A stretch of DNA of 29,615 nucleotides from CAYMEK01 sp964389305 (GTDB lineage Bacteria > Spirochaetota > Spirochaetia > SZUA-6 > DRHE01). Made by a program: the position numbers and the translations under genes. The stretch spans positions 1-29,615 of the forward strand of contig CAYMEK010000058.1 of the NCBI GenBank assembly GCA_964389305.1, read 5' to 3'. This document shows, in pieces, positions 1-7,528 of this stretch; position 1 is the stretch's first letter, and every line of letters begins with the position of its first letter. The notes below the pieces were generated by a model that did not search any database, had not been told where the DNA came from, and saw only the letters and a list, made by a program, of their open reading frames with translations.

Positions 1-1
1 G

Positions 2-205
2 CCTATTGTCGAGTGCCCCGCCTTGCCGGAGCTGATCGAGGAAGGGCAGAGGATAACCGTGGATCTGGACGGTGGCAAGATCCTGTTTGCGGCTCGAGAC
101 GGCGGCGGACAGCAAAGCCTGGACATCGATTCCTTTCCGCCTTTCATGCAGGCGATCATCGAAAAAGGCGGCTGGCTTTCCTACCTGCAGGCGGGTTCGA
201 CATGA
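2..205 (+). CDS. leuD: 3-isopropylmalate dehydratase small subunit, C-terminal fragment (5' end outside window)
   Basis: An open frame enters from the left edge and ends at a TGA that overlaps the cimA start as ATGA. The 67 residues resemble the tail of the small isopropylmalate/citraconate isomerase subunit: a Pro-Ile-Val-Glu-Cys entry, an acidic turn followed by an alternating hydrophobic strand with VDLDGG, and a terminal helix FPPFMQAIIEKGG ending in WLSYL. In this family the small subunit joins LeuC to form the [4Fe-4S] isomerase that swaps the hydroxyl group in leucine synthesis; the same enzyme type also isomerises citramalate. Coupling to cimA fits that second role. The upstream body, and probably leuC, lie outside the window. 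Assignment rests on the tail only, so confidence is moderate. Confidence 0.72.
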   Translation, partial: PIVECPALPELIEEGQRITVDLDGGKILFAARDGGGQQSLDIDSFPPFMQAIIEKGGWLSYLQAGST

Positions 206-1785
206 AGCCGGTCGTCTTCTACGATACGACCTTGAGGGATGGCATGCAGGGTACGGGCATCAATTATACGTTGGAAGACAAAATCCAGATCGCCGTTCAG
301 CTCGACGCCTTCAAGATCGACTACATCGAGGGCGGATTTCCCCTGGCCAGCAAGAAAGAAGCGCAGTTTTTCCGCCAGATAAAGGCGGAGAACCTGGGGC
401 ATGCCAAGGTTGCCGCCTTCGGCTCCACCAGGCGGCCCAATCTCCGGGCCGACAAGGATCCCAACATCCGGGCGCTCCTTGAAGCAGAAACCGAAGCCGT
501 CACCGTGGTGGGCAAGGCTTGGAACGAACACGTCAGGTGGGTGCTCAAGACCGATCTCGATGAAAACCTGCGCATGATCCACGATTCGATCAGCACCTTG
601 AAAAAGGAGGGGCGAATCGTGCTGTTCGATCTCGAGCATTTCTTCCAGGGCTACCTGGACAACCCGGAGTACGCCCTGAGGGTGCTGAAGGCCGGAAGCG
701 AGGCCGGGGCCGACACCCTGGTTCTCTGCGACACCAACGGCGGTATGCTGCCTGTCGACGTGTCCCGGGTCATGGCGGCCATTCCCCGAGAAAGGCTGGC
801 CACCCTAGGTCTGCACTTCCACGACGATACGGGAACCGCAGTGGCCAACACCCTGGCCGGGATCGAGGCGGGCGCCCTGCACGCCCAGGGTACGGTCAAC
901 GGCTGGGGCGAGCGCTGCGGCAATGCCAACCTCTGCGTGGTCGTTCCCAACCTCTGCTTGAAGATGAGCAGGCAGGCCGCCTGCTGCCGGAACCTGGAGC
1001 ACCTCACCTCCCTGTCCCGCTTCGTGGCGGAGAAGGCCAATATCATCCCGGAGAAGCGGCAGCCCTATGTGGGAGAGGCGGCCTTCAGCCACAAGGCCGG
1101 ACTGCATGCCGACGTGGTATCCAAAGCCCCCCACCTGATGGAGCACATCTCCGGCGATCTGGTGGGCAATGAACGCAAGCTCATCCTCTCGGAGCTGGCC
1201 GGCAAATCCACGTTGGTGAAGAAGATGGCCAAGTACGGCAGCTTCGACAAGAGTTCCGAGATCGTCCAGATGTTGACCGAGCAGTTGAAGTCGCTGGAGG
1301 AGGAGGGCTACGAGTACGAAGCTGCCGAGGCTTCTTTCGACCTCGTCATACGCCGGGCTCTGGGCCGCTACCAGCCGCTTTTCGAGCTGCGTAATTACCA
1401 CCTGGAGTCTTTCAAGGCCGCAGATTCTCCGGCCAAAACCGTGGGCCGGATATTCCTGCAGTCCGACGGCGGTAAGGAGCTGATGGGCGCGGGCGTCGGC
1501 CTGGGCCCGGTGGAGACCCTGGACTGCTGCCTGCGGGACGCCTTGGCGCCCCGCCATCCCTTCCTGTCGCGGGTGAAGCTGATCGACTTCGCCGTGCGCG
1601 TTCTCAACCCCGAAAAGGCGACCGCCGCCCGAGTGCGGGTGTTCATCACCTCCTCCGACGGAACCAAGAACTGGAGCACCGTGGGTGTCTCGGAGAACAT
1701 CATCGAAGCCTCCTGGCAGGCCCTGGTGGACAGCATGGAGTATTACTTCAATAACTACGTGCTGAAAGGCAACAGGGAGGATTGA
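202..1785 (+). CDS. cimA: (R)-citramalate synthase
   Basis: A 527-residue cytoplasmic enzyme that would condense acetyl-CoA with pyruvate to citramalate, the threonine-independent entry to isoleucine. The N-terminal TIM barrel of the HMGL-like/LeuA superfamily begins with DTTLRDGMQG (residues 8-17), whose Asp binds the catalytic metal. The metal-binding HFH is at 205-207 in LGLHFHDDTG, followed by the NGWGERCGNANL loop. The C-terminal part from about residue 400 matches the LeuA-type allosteric domain, where isoleucine normally binds. Length fits the roughly 520-residue long CimA class (TIGR00977 type) rather than LeuA. The ATG at 202 overlaps the leuD stop (ATGA), indicating translational coupling; the frame stays open further upstream, but that part reads as leuD in another frame. 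The alternative, a 2-isopropylmalate synthase, is less likely from sequence type and length. Confidence 0.9.
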   Translation: MKPVVFYDTTLRDGMQGTGINYTLEDKIQIAVQLDAFKIDYIEGGFPLASKKEAQFFRQIKAENLGHAKVAAFGSTRRPNLRADKDPNIRALLEAETEAVTVVGKAWNEHVRWVLKTDLDENLRMIHDSISTLKKEGRIVLFDLEHFFQGYLDNPEYALRVLKAGSEAGADTLVLCDTNGGMLPVDVSRVMAAIPRERLATLGLHFHDDTGTAVANTLAGIEAGALHAQGTVNGWGERCGNANLCVVVPNLCLKMSRQAACCRNLEHLTSLSRFVAEKANIIPEKRQPYVGEAAFSHKAGLHADVVSKAPHLMEHISGDLVGNERKLILSELAGKSTLVKKMAKYGSFDKSSEIVQMLTEQLKSLEEEGYEYEAAEASFDLVIRRALGRYQPLFELRNYHLESFKAADSPAKTVGRIFLQSDGGKELMGAGVGLGPVETLDCCLRDALAPRHPFLSRVKLIDFAVRVLNPEKATAARVRVFITSSDGTKNWSTVGVSENIIEASWQALVDSMEYYFNNYVLKGNRED

Positions 1786-1806
1786 AGCAGGCGGCGCGGT
1801 CCGCCA

Positions 1807-1843
1807 GGCTCCGTCAGCCCGGCGGCTGCAGCAGGACGGAGCC
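1807..1843. other. Hairpin between convergent cimA and mevalonate kinase genes
   Basis: Perfect 8-bp arms GGCTCCGT (1807-1814) and ACGGAGCC (1836-1843), extended inward by CAGCC/GGCTG (1815-1819 and 1824-1828) around a CGGC loop, leave a 7-base bulge on one side. It sits in the 103-bp gap between two convergent genes, where a transcription stop is expected. No U-run follows on either strand, so an intrinsic terminator is not proven. Confidence 0.4.
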
Positions 1844-1888
1844 GGTATCCGGCGCTCCTCTCGGCCGGCGCTATCTACAGCCCGGTCT

Positions 1889-2893
1889 TCAAGGTATCCT
1901 GCTCAGAGCATAGATCGAGGCGGCCGGGGCCAGGCGCAGCCCGGCGGCCTCCTGCCTGAGGCTGTCGGCCGCCTGCCGGGCCGTTTCTCCGTCCCCAAAG
2001 AGCAGGTAGAACGCCCCTCCTCCGCCGGCTCCGCTCAGCTTGCCACCCAACGCCCCGAGCCTGCGTCCTTGCTCCAGCACCCGTTCCAGCTCGTCGGTGC
2101 TCAGTCCCAGCCTGCGGAGAAGACCCTGCGCCTCTGCAGCCAGGTAGCCCAATGCGGGCAGCCTCCCGCAGGAGTTCGAAGACTCCGACGCTGCGGCTTC
2201 CGGATTACGCTTATCTCCCAGGAGCTCTGCGGCCGCCTGGGCCAGCTCTCCCAGACGCTGCAGCAGACCGCGGGTTTCCCTGTCCCCGGCCGCTACCCGT
2301 TCTCGAATCCCGGCGACCAGGGCCCCCGTATTGCCTTGCCGGGGAACCGCACCTACGACGAGATGAAGCGGCAGGCCCGACAGAGGACGCACTCGAGGCA
2401 GCCGCGGGGGTCGGGGAAGAAAACTGTGCAGTCCGCCCAGCAGGGCCAGACCGGTATCAATTCCCGAAGGGGTGCCGTGGAACAGCTCTTCAGCCCGGTG
2501 CGCCGACTCCCAGATCACCCTCCGGTCCGCGCCGCCGGACAGAGTGGCGAGCGCTTCGGCCAGGGCGACGCACAGAGCGGCCGAAGAGCCGAATCCCAAG
2601 CACCGGGGGATCGAAGAACGGATGCTCAGCAGCTTGACGCCCTTGCGCTGCTCCCGCAATCCGTCTCGAGGCCCCCCCGCCTGCAGCACAGCGATAACCT
2701 CGAGGATCTTGTCCCTGTCCCCGGCGCTGCCCCCCTCGATCCGCCAGATGTCCTCATCACTGCCCTTCGCCTTCAGCTCTACGGTCACTGTCAGAGACTG
2801 GTCCAAAGCCAGGCCCACCGCTGGAAACCCGTACACGGCGGCGTGCTCGCCGAACAGCAGCAGCTTGGCCCTGCCCCGGCCTAGATGGACCAT
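1889..2893 (-). CDS. mvk: Mevalonate kinase
   Basis: A 334-residue GHMP kinase that would phosphorylate mevalonate to 5-phosphomevalonate with ATP in the cytoplasm. Visible motifs are the N-terminal GRAKLLLFGEHAAVYG (residues 7-22), the phosphate-binding loop GFGSSAA (100-106), the mevalonate-kinase signature HGTPSGID with catalytic Asp (139-146), and the C-terminal glycine-rich motif GGKLSGAGGGG. The frame is open far upstream (to 3640), but that part is antisense-like Arg/Gly-rich sequence over the phosphomevalonate kinase gene. The ATG at 2893 starts exactly at the family N-terminus and overlaps the upstream stop by 13 bases. It is the last gene of the minus-strand mevalonate operon. HGTPSGID separates it clearly from the neighbouring phosphomevalonate kinase. 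Confidence 0.93.
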   Translation of the reverse strand: MVHLGRGRAKLLLFGEHAAVYGFPAVGLALDQSLTVTVELKAKGSDEDIWRIEGGSAGDRDKILEVIAVLQAGGPRDGLREQRKGVKLLSIRSSIPRCLGFGSSAALCVALAEALATLSGGADRRVIWESAHRAEELFHGTPSGIDTGLALLGGLHSFLPRPPRLPRVRPLSGLPLHLVVGAVPRQGNTGALVAGIRERVAAGDRETRGLLQRLGELAQAAAELLGDKRNPEAAASESSNSCGRLPALGYLAAEAQGLLRRLGLSTDELERVLEQGRRLGALGGKLSGAGGGGAFYLLFGDGETARQAADSLRQEAAGLRLAPAASIYALSRIP

Positions 2894-3861
2894 TCGATTC
2901 CCCTGGCGGCGATCACCGCCGGCTCGAGTGTTCCCTCCTGCACGGCTGCCGCCACACCGTTGGACCCCGGTCCGGCCAGGTACACCCCCAGCTCGTTGCC
3001 GGCCCCCACGGCCTTGCACCACTCCGCCTCCAAAGGCGCGGGAGGGACTATGGCGGCGGATATCCCGATCCGGTCGCCCAGCCAGATTCCCAGCTCCTTG
3101 AGATCCTGGAAAGGTGACAGCCCCGCCTCCAGGGAGGACGCTCGAATGAACTCGCGCAGACCCCGGTTCGACCGTTCGAGGAAACTGCGAGCCTGTCCGC
3201 GGTAGATGCTCTTCCATCGCTCGTACGAGTGCAGGGCCGACAGGGTCGATACGCTGCCGTTTCCCTCGAACAGGTACAGCTCGGGAAGCCAGGGTAGAGA
3301 TACGGCCTGCCAGGCGGGATCGGGGCCGCCGATCAGGCAGCCCATCCCGCCGAAAAGCGAGGCAAAGACATCGTATCCGCTTCCCCGGCCGCCTTGGGCT
3401 TGCCGATGGGCTTGCAGCGCTACCCGGGCTGTGTAGCGTCGAAGCTCCCCTTCCTCCATACCCGACTGGCAGAGCAGAGCCCAGGTCAAGGCCACGGCCA
3501 CCGCAGCGCTGGAGCCCAGGCCGGCCTTCCGCACTCCCTCCCGGAAGAAGGCGGAGGAGTCTATCCGCAGGCGCCCCGACAGGGGCGGATGCCGGCGTGG
3601 CGTCTGGCTTCCACAGCCGCCGGCCAGGCAGCGCCGGCAACCTGCCACTACCGCCGATATCAGCGGGCTGCCCCCTCCGTCTTCCTCTCTCCAGAGCACC
3701 GTATCCCCGCCCCAGCTCCCTTCGATGCTCAAACCTTGAGCCGGTTCCGACTCCAGGATCACCCTTCTGTCCACGGCCAGGGCCAGCCCCAGACCGCCCG
3801 GCTCGGTAACCGCGTACTCGCCGAGCAGCAGCAGGTTGCCCGGCACCGTAAGCCTCATCAT
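2881..3861 (-). CDS. Phosphomevalonate kinase (GHMP family)
   Basis: A 326-residue GHMP kinase that would convert 5-phosphomevalonate to the diphosphate. The N-terminus reads VPGNLLLLGEYAV (residues 6-18), the ATP loop is GLGSSAA (114-120), and the substrate-side motif GRGSGYDV (158-165) is typical of phosphomevalonate kinases, as opposed to the NTPSGID type of mevalonate kinase. The start is ambiguous: GTG-ATG-ATG at 3864, 3861 and 3858 are consecutive in-frame candidates behind a GAGGGG ribosome site. ATG 3861 is chosen; it shares one base with the stop of the decarboxylase gene. The 3' end overlaps mvk. Position between decarboxylase and mevalonate kinase matches the gene order I recall from Borrelia. 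No known alternative substrate is suggested by context. Confidence 0.88.
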   Translation of the reverse strand: MMRLTVPGNLLLLGEYAVTEPGGLGLALAVDRRVILESEPAQGLSIEGSWGGDTVLWREEDGGGSPLISAVVAGCRRCLAGGCGSQTPRRHPPLSGRLRIDSSAFFREGVRKAGLGSSAAVAVALTWALLCQSGMEEGELRRYTARVALQAHRQAQGGRGSGYDVFASLFGGMGCLIGGPDPAWQAVSLPWLPELYLFEGNGSVSTLSALHSYERWKSIYRGQARSFLERSNRGLREFIRASSLEAGLSPFQDLKELGIWLGDRIGISAAIVPPAPLEAEWCKAVGAGNELGVYLAGPGSNGVAAAVQEGTLEPAVIAARGIEWSI

Positions 3862-4817
3862 CACCCCCTCACCCGGCAGTTGGCCCCTTCGCCGGGTGAA
3901 GCCACCAGTATCTTCAGTTCAGGATCCAGGGCGGTGATACGCTCGCGAATGCGCGGGAGATCCGGCTCCAGGCAGAGGATCTTCACCTGGGGACCGGCAT
4001 CGAGGGTCTCCCAGGCGCCTATCCCCTGCTCCCGCAGAAGCCCGCACTCCCTGATCACCGCAACGGTGGCCGGCAGCCAGTAGAGCAGCGGCGGATCGGA
4101 GGCGAGCAGCGCTGCGTGCATCCGGGCGTAGCTTAAGCGGGCCAGGCTTCCAAGAACGTTCAAGTCGCGAAGCCGCAACGCCTCCACCGCCGGTTCCAGC
4201 AGCCCGGAGGCGCTGCGCAGCCAGGCCCGGTAGTAGGGGGAAGTGGTGCGGGTCGCCTCCATAGCCCGGCGCGAAGATATCGGTTTAACCTCCCGGCTGA
4301 CCAGCACGATTGCGATCCGCAGTTCGGGCCAGTGATTGCTGCCGTATAGCTGCCTAGCCTCCCGGGCCCCGGCCTGCAGAAGCGTGAAGCCTCCGAACAG
4401 GGAACGGGCCGCCGAGGCGCTGCCCAACCGGGCCAGCCCGGACAGCTCCCGGGAATCGAGCTCGAGCCCCGCGGCGCGGGTGCAGCCTACCGCCAGGGCG
4501 GCGAATCCCGAAGAAGAGCTGGCCAAGCCGGCCGAAGTGGGGAAATCGTTCTTGCTCTCCACCCGGAAATGCAGCGATCTGCCCGCCTTCTGCCGCAGCC
4601 GGTCGAAAAACTGTTTGAAACGCGCGGGATCCTGGACCACGCCGTCCAGGGTCACCGAATCCTGTCTGTCCAGAATCACCCGGGTCCGGGTGTACAGCCC
4701 GCCCAGAGTCACGGCCAGACTGGCGGTGGCCGGAAGGTTCCGCCGGCCGCTTTTTTTTCCCCAATACTTGATCAAGGCCAGACTGGGAGAGGCGCAGCAA
4801 AGCGCCTCGATGCTCAT
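3861..4817 (-). CDS. mvaD: Diphosphomevalonate decarboxylase
   Basis: A 318-residue GHMP-superfamily enzyme that performs the ATP-dependent decarboxylation of mevalonate diphosphate to isopentenyl diphosphate. Diagnostic segments are LIKYWGK (residues 15-21), NLPATASL (27-34) and the serine-rich ATP loop inside FPTSAGLASSSSGFAAL (92-108), all hallmarks of true MvaD proteins. Length is usual for bacterial members. The ATG at 4817 overlaps the HMG-CoA reductase stop as ATGA, so translation is probably coupled. The downstream kinase gene overlaps its stop in turn. The frame ends with a short basic tail. No alternative identity fits; the related mevalonate-3-kinases lack the complete set of these motifs. 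Confidence 0.94.
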   Translation of the reverse strand: MSIEALCCASPSLALIKYWGKKSGRRNLPATASLAVTLGGLYTRTRVILDRQDSVTLDGVVQDPARFKQFFDRLRQKAGRSLHFRVESKNDFPTSAGLASSSSGFAALAVGCTRAAGLELDSRELSGLARLGSASAARSLFGGFTLLQAGAREARQLYGSNHWPELRIAIVLVSREVKPISSRRAMEATRTTSPYYRAWLRSASGLLEPAVEALRLRDLNVLGSLARLSYARMHAALLASDPPLLYWLPATVAVIRECGLLREQGIGAWETLDAGPQVKILCLEPDLPRIRERITALDPELKILVASPGEGANCRVRG

Positions 4818-6103
4818 CGTTTCCTCCCTTTCCTCAGCCCGGCCAGCGCCGCTTCGATCTCTTCACGGTCGTAGCGGCGCCTCCGGGCCAACAGTTCGGC
4901 AACCCGCCTTACCTCCTCCCCCCGGGCGCCGGCCTTGTAGGCCAGGCGGGCGGCGTGGTGCCTCATATGCCCGCGCTGGATCCCCCCGGTCACCAGGGCC
5001 AGCAGGGCCGCAAAGTTCTGGGTCAGCCCCACAGCGGCGGCGATGCGGGCCAGTCGCCGGCCATCGGGAAAGCCCAAAATGCGCAGGGCCAGGCGGCTGG
5101 CCGGGTGGAAAGAAACCGCCCCGCCGACACTGCCCAGTGCCAGGGGCAGCTCTATAACCCCCTCGAGCATCGGGCCCCGCTCGGTGTCCCGTATAGTGTA
5201 CACGCTGAGTCCTTGGTATCGTCCCTGCCGGCACGCCCAGGCGTGGGCCGCAGCTTCGACGGACCGGGTGTCGTTCATCGTGGCCAGGGCCAGCGAGCTG
5301 ATGCCGTTCATGATCCCCTTATTGTGGGTGACGGCCCTCTGCTCGTCCTCCTGGGCCACGCGCGAGGCCAGAGCGATCCGGCGGGCGACCTCCGGCGCGC
5401 CCAGGCCCTCGGCTCCCAGCGGCGAGAGCTTGTCCACGGGAAGGGAGAAACGGGCGCCCGCCCGCCGCTGCCGGGCGGCGTTGCTTACAATACACATCAA
5501 GGCTTTCCCGCCGCTAAGACGCTCCACATCGGCCTTCAAGGCTTCGGCAGCCGTGTTCAGAATGTTGGCGCCCATGGCGTCCCGTACGTCGATCCGCAGC
5601 TCAACGACCAGCATCCCGCTGACGGGCAGCCGGTTGAGCTCCAGCTCCCGGAATCCCCCACCCCTGGCCTTCATCGCCGGCTGGCAGCGGTCCACCAGCT
5701 CGCCCAGGCGGACCTCTTCTCGTCGGAGAGCCCGCTCGGCGGCCTGCCCGGCTTCTTCTACGAAGATCTGGGCGCTCATCAGCGGCTCCTCGGCCCAGGT
5801 GCTCAAGCCGCCACCGCGCCTAAGGATCCGGGCGGCAAACGAGGCGGCGGCGATAACCGAAGGCTCTTCCACCGCCATGGGGATGGTGAGCTGCTCCCCG
5901 TCGATGAGAAATCCCGAAGCCAGCCCGAGAGGCACCGGAAGGCAGCCGATCGCCGCTTCCACCATGATGTCCGACAGCTCGTTGAGGCGCGGATTCGAGG
6001 ACACGGAGTCCCATTCCTCCCCTTCAGGTTTGAAACTCGATCGAATCAGCTCCTGTCGTTGGGGAAGCCGAAGCTTGCGGAAGAATTCCTGTTCTGCACT
6101 CAT
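4814..6103 (-). CDS. mvaA: Hydroxymethylglutaryl-CoA reductase, class II
   Basis: A 429-residue soluble enzyme that would reduce HMG-CoA to mevalonate with NAD(P)H, the committed step of the pathway. It has the class II architecture without a membrane anchor. Catalytic Glu lies in EEPSVIAAAS (residues 79-88), the dinucleotide site in DAMGAN (175-180), catalytic Lys in THNKG (K262) and catalytic His in RGHM (H379). Length matches bacterial class II enzymes of about 425 residues. The ATG at 6103 directly abuts an AGGAAGG stretch, a tight Shine-Dalgarno spacing. It is the first gene of the operon, and the following decarboxylase overlaps it by four bases. Upstream, instead of another complete pathway gene, lies a short stretch containing an apparent HMG-CoA synthase remnant on the opposite strand. 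Confidence 0.95.
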   Translation of the reverse strand: MSAEQEFFRKLRLPQRQELIRSSFKPEGEEWDSVSSNPRLNELSDIMVEAAIGCLPVPLGLASGFLIDGEQLTIPMAVEEPSVIAAASFAARILRRGGGLSTWAEEPLMSAQIFVEEAGQAAERALRREEVRLGELVDRCQPAMKARGGGFRELELNRLPVSGMLVVELRIDVRDAMGANILNTAAEALKADVERLSGGKALMCIVSNAARQRRAGARFSLPVDKLSPLGAEGLGAPEVARRIALASRVAQEDEQRAVTHNKGIMNGISSLALATMNDTRSVEAAAHAWACRQGRYQGLSVYTIRDTERGPMLEGVIELPLALGSVGGAVSFHPASRLALRILGFPDGRRLARIAAAVGLTQNFAALLALVTGGIQRGHMRHHAARLAYKAGARGEEVRRVAELLARRRRYDREEIEAALAGLRKGRKR

Positions 6104-6189
6104 CCTTCCTATAGTAGGGAATTCAGCGAGTCCTTGCCAGAGAATAATCCAAGAGGTCGAGCGTCACCGCCCGCTCTTCCCGGTCGTAG

Positions 6190-6423
6190 CCGGGCAGCAG
6201 GGCCACCTTCGAAGAATACCGGCTCTGGACCCAGGGTCCCTACGAAGGGGATGAGTACCTATCCATGATCGAGAATGTTGCGGTTGCTCCCGAAACGTTT
6301 TATCTTTCGGGTATACGGGAGGATGGATATCGTGAATACGCCTTCTCAACAGAACCCCGAGATTGGATTTCGGAAAGAGAAGCACCTGTCGATCTGCGCA
6401 GACCCGTCCCGGTTCTCCGTTGA
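6190..6423 (+). pseudogene. mvaS: Orphan C-terminal fragment of HMG-CoA synthase
   Basis: This open stretch begins after a TAG at 6187-6189 and ends at TGA 6421-6423. Its translation includes FEEYRLW near the start, then an acidic stretch, then FYLSGIREDGYREY. This closely parallels the extreme C-terminus of bacterial HMG-CoA synthases; I recall FYLSNIENNVREY near the end of the Staphylococcus aureus enzyme, with a preceding AYETFF. About 27 further residues follow to the stop. The catalytic Glu, Cys and His of the thiolase-fold core are absent, and the upstream DNA is occupied by intact HMG-CoA reductase on the other strand. It overlaps the fni start by 101 bases in another frame. It is either a deletion or rearrangement remnant or evidence of a mis-joined assembly. 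Confidence 0.6.
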
Positions 6424-7374
6424 GGGCAACCGGACAGGGTTCGAAAGAGTCCATTTTATCCATGATGCGCTGCCGGAGATGTCGGCGGACGAAGTCGAGC
6501 CGGGAGTAGAGTTCCTGGGCTACCGGGTGGCCGCCCCGATTTTCATCTCCTGCATGACGGGTGGATCGGAAAAGGGCCTGTCCGCCAACCGCGAGCTGGC
6601 CAAGGCGGCTCAAGCCAAAAAGCTGGCTGTGGGCATGGGCTCTATCCGCATCCTGTTCGATCACCCGGAACTCTTCGAGCACTTCCATCTCAAAGCTCTG
6701 GCACTGGAGGTGCCGCTGCTGGCCAACATCGGGGCTGTCCAGGTGCGCGACGGCGACCGCGGAAAGCTGTTCGAGCTGCTGAAACGGCTGGAAACGGACG
6801 GCCTGGTGGTACACCTCAACCCGGGCCAGGAGCTGTTTCAGCCGGAAGGCGACCGCGATTTCCGAGGCATCAAAGAAGCGATCGGCAGGCTCTGCGATTC
6901 CAGCCCGGTCCCGGTTATCGTCAAGGAGACCGGCTTCGGAATCCGTCCAGCCGCCGTCGGAGAGCTGCTCGACCGGGGCGTGGCCTACGTGGATCTGGCC
7001 GGAGCCGGGGGCACGAATTGGATCACTGTAGAAGCCTACCGGGTCCCCGAGGACGAGCGGGAAGTGCCGGGCGAGTTTGCCGATTGGGGCATTCCCACGG
7101 CGATTCTGCTGGCCAGTGTGACGCAGTACGCCGGACGCATCCTGGCTTCCGGGGGCTTGCGGAGCGGGATGGATATGGCCAAGGCCTTGGCCCTCGGAGC
7201 CACCATGGCCGGCACGGCTCTGCCCCTGATCCGGGAAGTGGTCAAGGGGGGCGCCGAGGCGGCGATCCGCTACCTCGAGCGCCTGGAAGGAACGCTGCGC
7301 TCGGTAATGCTTCTCACCGGCTCCCGCACTCCGGAGGATCTCCGACGGGGCAAGATCTGGCTCGACCCAGGCCT
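6323..7374 (+). CDS. fni: Type 2 isopentenyl-diphosphate isomerase, 3' end lost in the gap
   Basis: About 350 residues of the FMN- and NADPH-dependent isomerase that interconverts IPP and DMAPP. Visible family segments are the N-terminal RKEKHL (17-22), FISCMTGG (74-81), the HLNPGQE segment followed by a PEGD/RDF stretch, KETGFG, and the flavin-phosphate loop DLAGAGGTNW. The last residues before the gap (GKIWLDPG) are already near the usual C-terminus, so few codons are missing. ATG 6323 follows GGGAGG immediately; GTG 6332 would have a more usual spacing, and the frame stays open upstream to 6275, so the start is uncertain. It is divergent from the rest of the pathway genes. The continuation of the frame across the Ns is meaningless. 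Confidence 0.92.
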
Positions 7375-7474
7375 NNNNNNNNNNNNNNNNNNNNNNNNNN
7401 NNNNNNNNNNNNNNNNNNNNNNNNNNNNNNNNNNNNNNNNNNNNNNNNNNNNNNNNNNNNNNNNNNNNNNNNNN
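7375..7474. other. Assembly gap (100 N)
   Basis: Exactly 100 N bases, the conventional placeholder for a gap of unknown size. It removes the end of fni and whatever precedes the arabinofuranosidase gene. Linkage between the left and right parts of the window therefore rests on scaffolding, not on continuous sequence. Confidence 0.99.
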
Positions 7475-7528
7475 AACCGTGTATGATTCAGTCATTAGGG
7501 GCTTCGGGTGCGGCCAAGGAGAAATAAC

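Noticed and set aside
2893..3640. The 249-residue extension upstream of mevalonate kinase in the same frame.
   Set aside because: Arg/Gly-rich sequence over the phosphomevalonate kinase gene in another frame; typical of GC-rich shadows.
6060..6110. A TGGCAA-17-TACTAT promoter for the HMG-CoA reductase operon giving a near-leaderless transcript.
   Set aside because: The -35 matches the consensus at only about three positions, and the AGGAAGG Shine-Dalgarno argues against a leaderless start.
6104..6189. A plus-strand frame reading YSREFSESLP that might be a frameshifted upstream part of HMG-CoA synthase.
   Set aside because: The resemblance to the GEFYS region is loose, and the frame runs back over the reductase coding strand with no catalytic motif. 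Not supportable without alignment.
4955..6268. Long plus-strand frames (437 and 403 codons) opposite HMG-CoA reductase.
   Set aside because: Pro/Arg/Gln-rich with no motif; they are antisense shadows of a clearly conserved gene.
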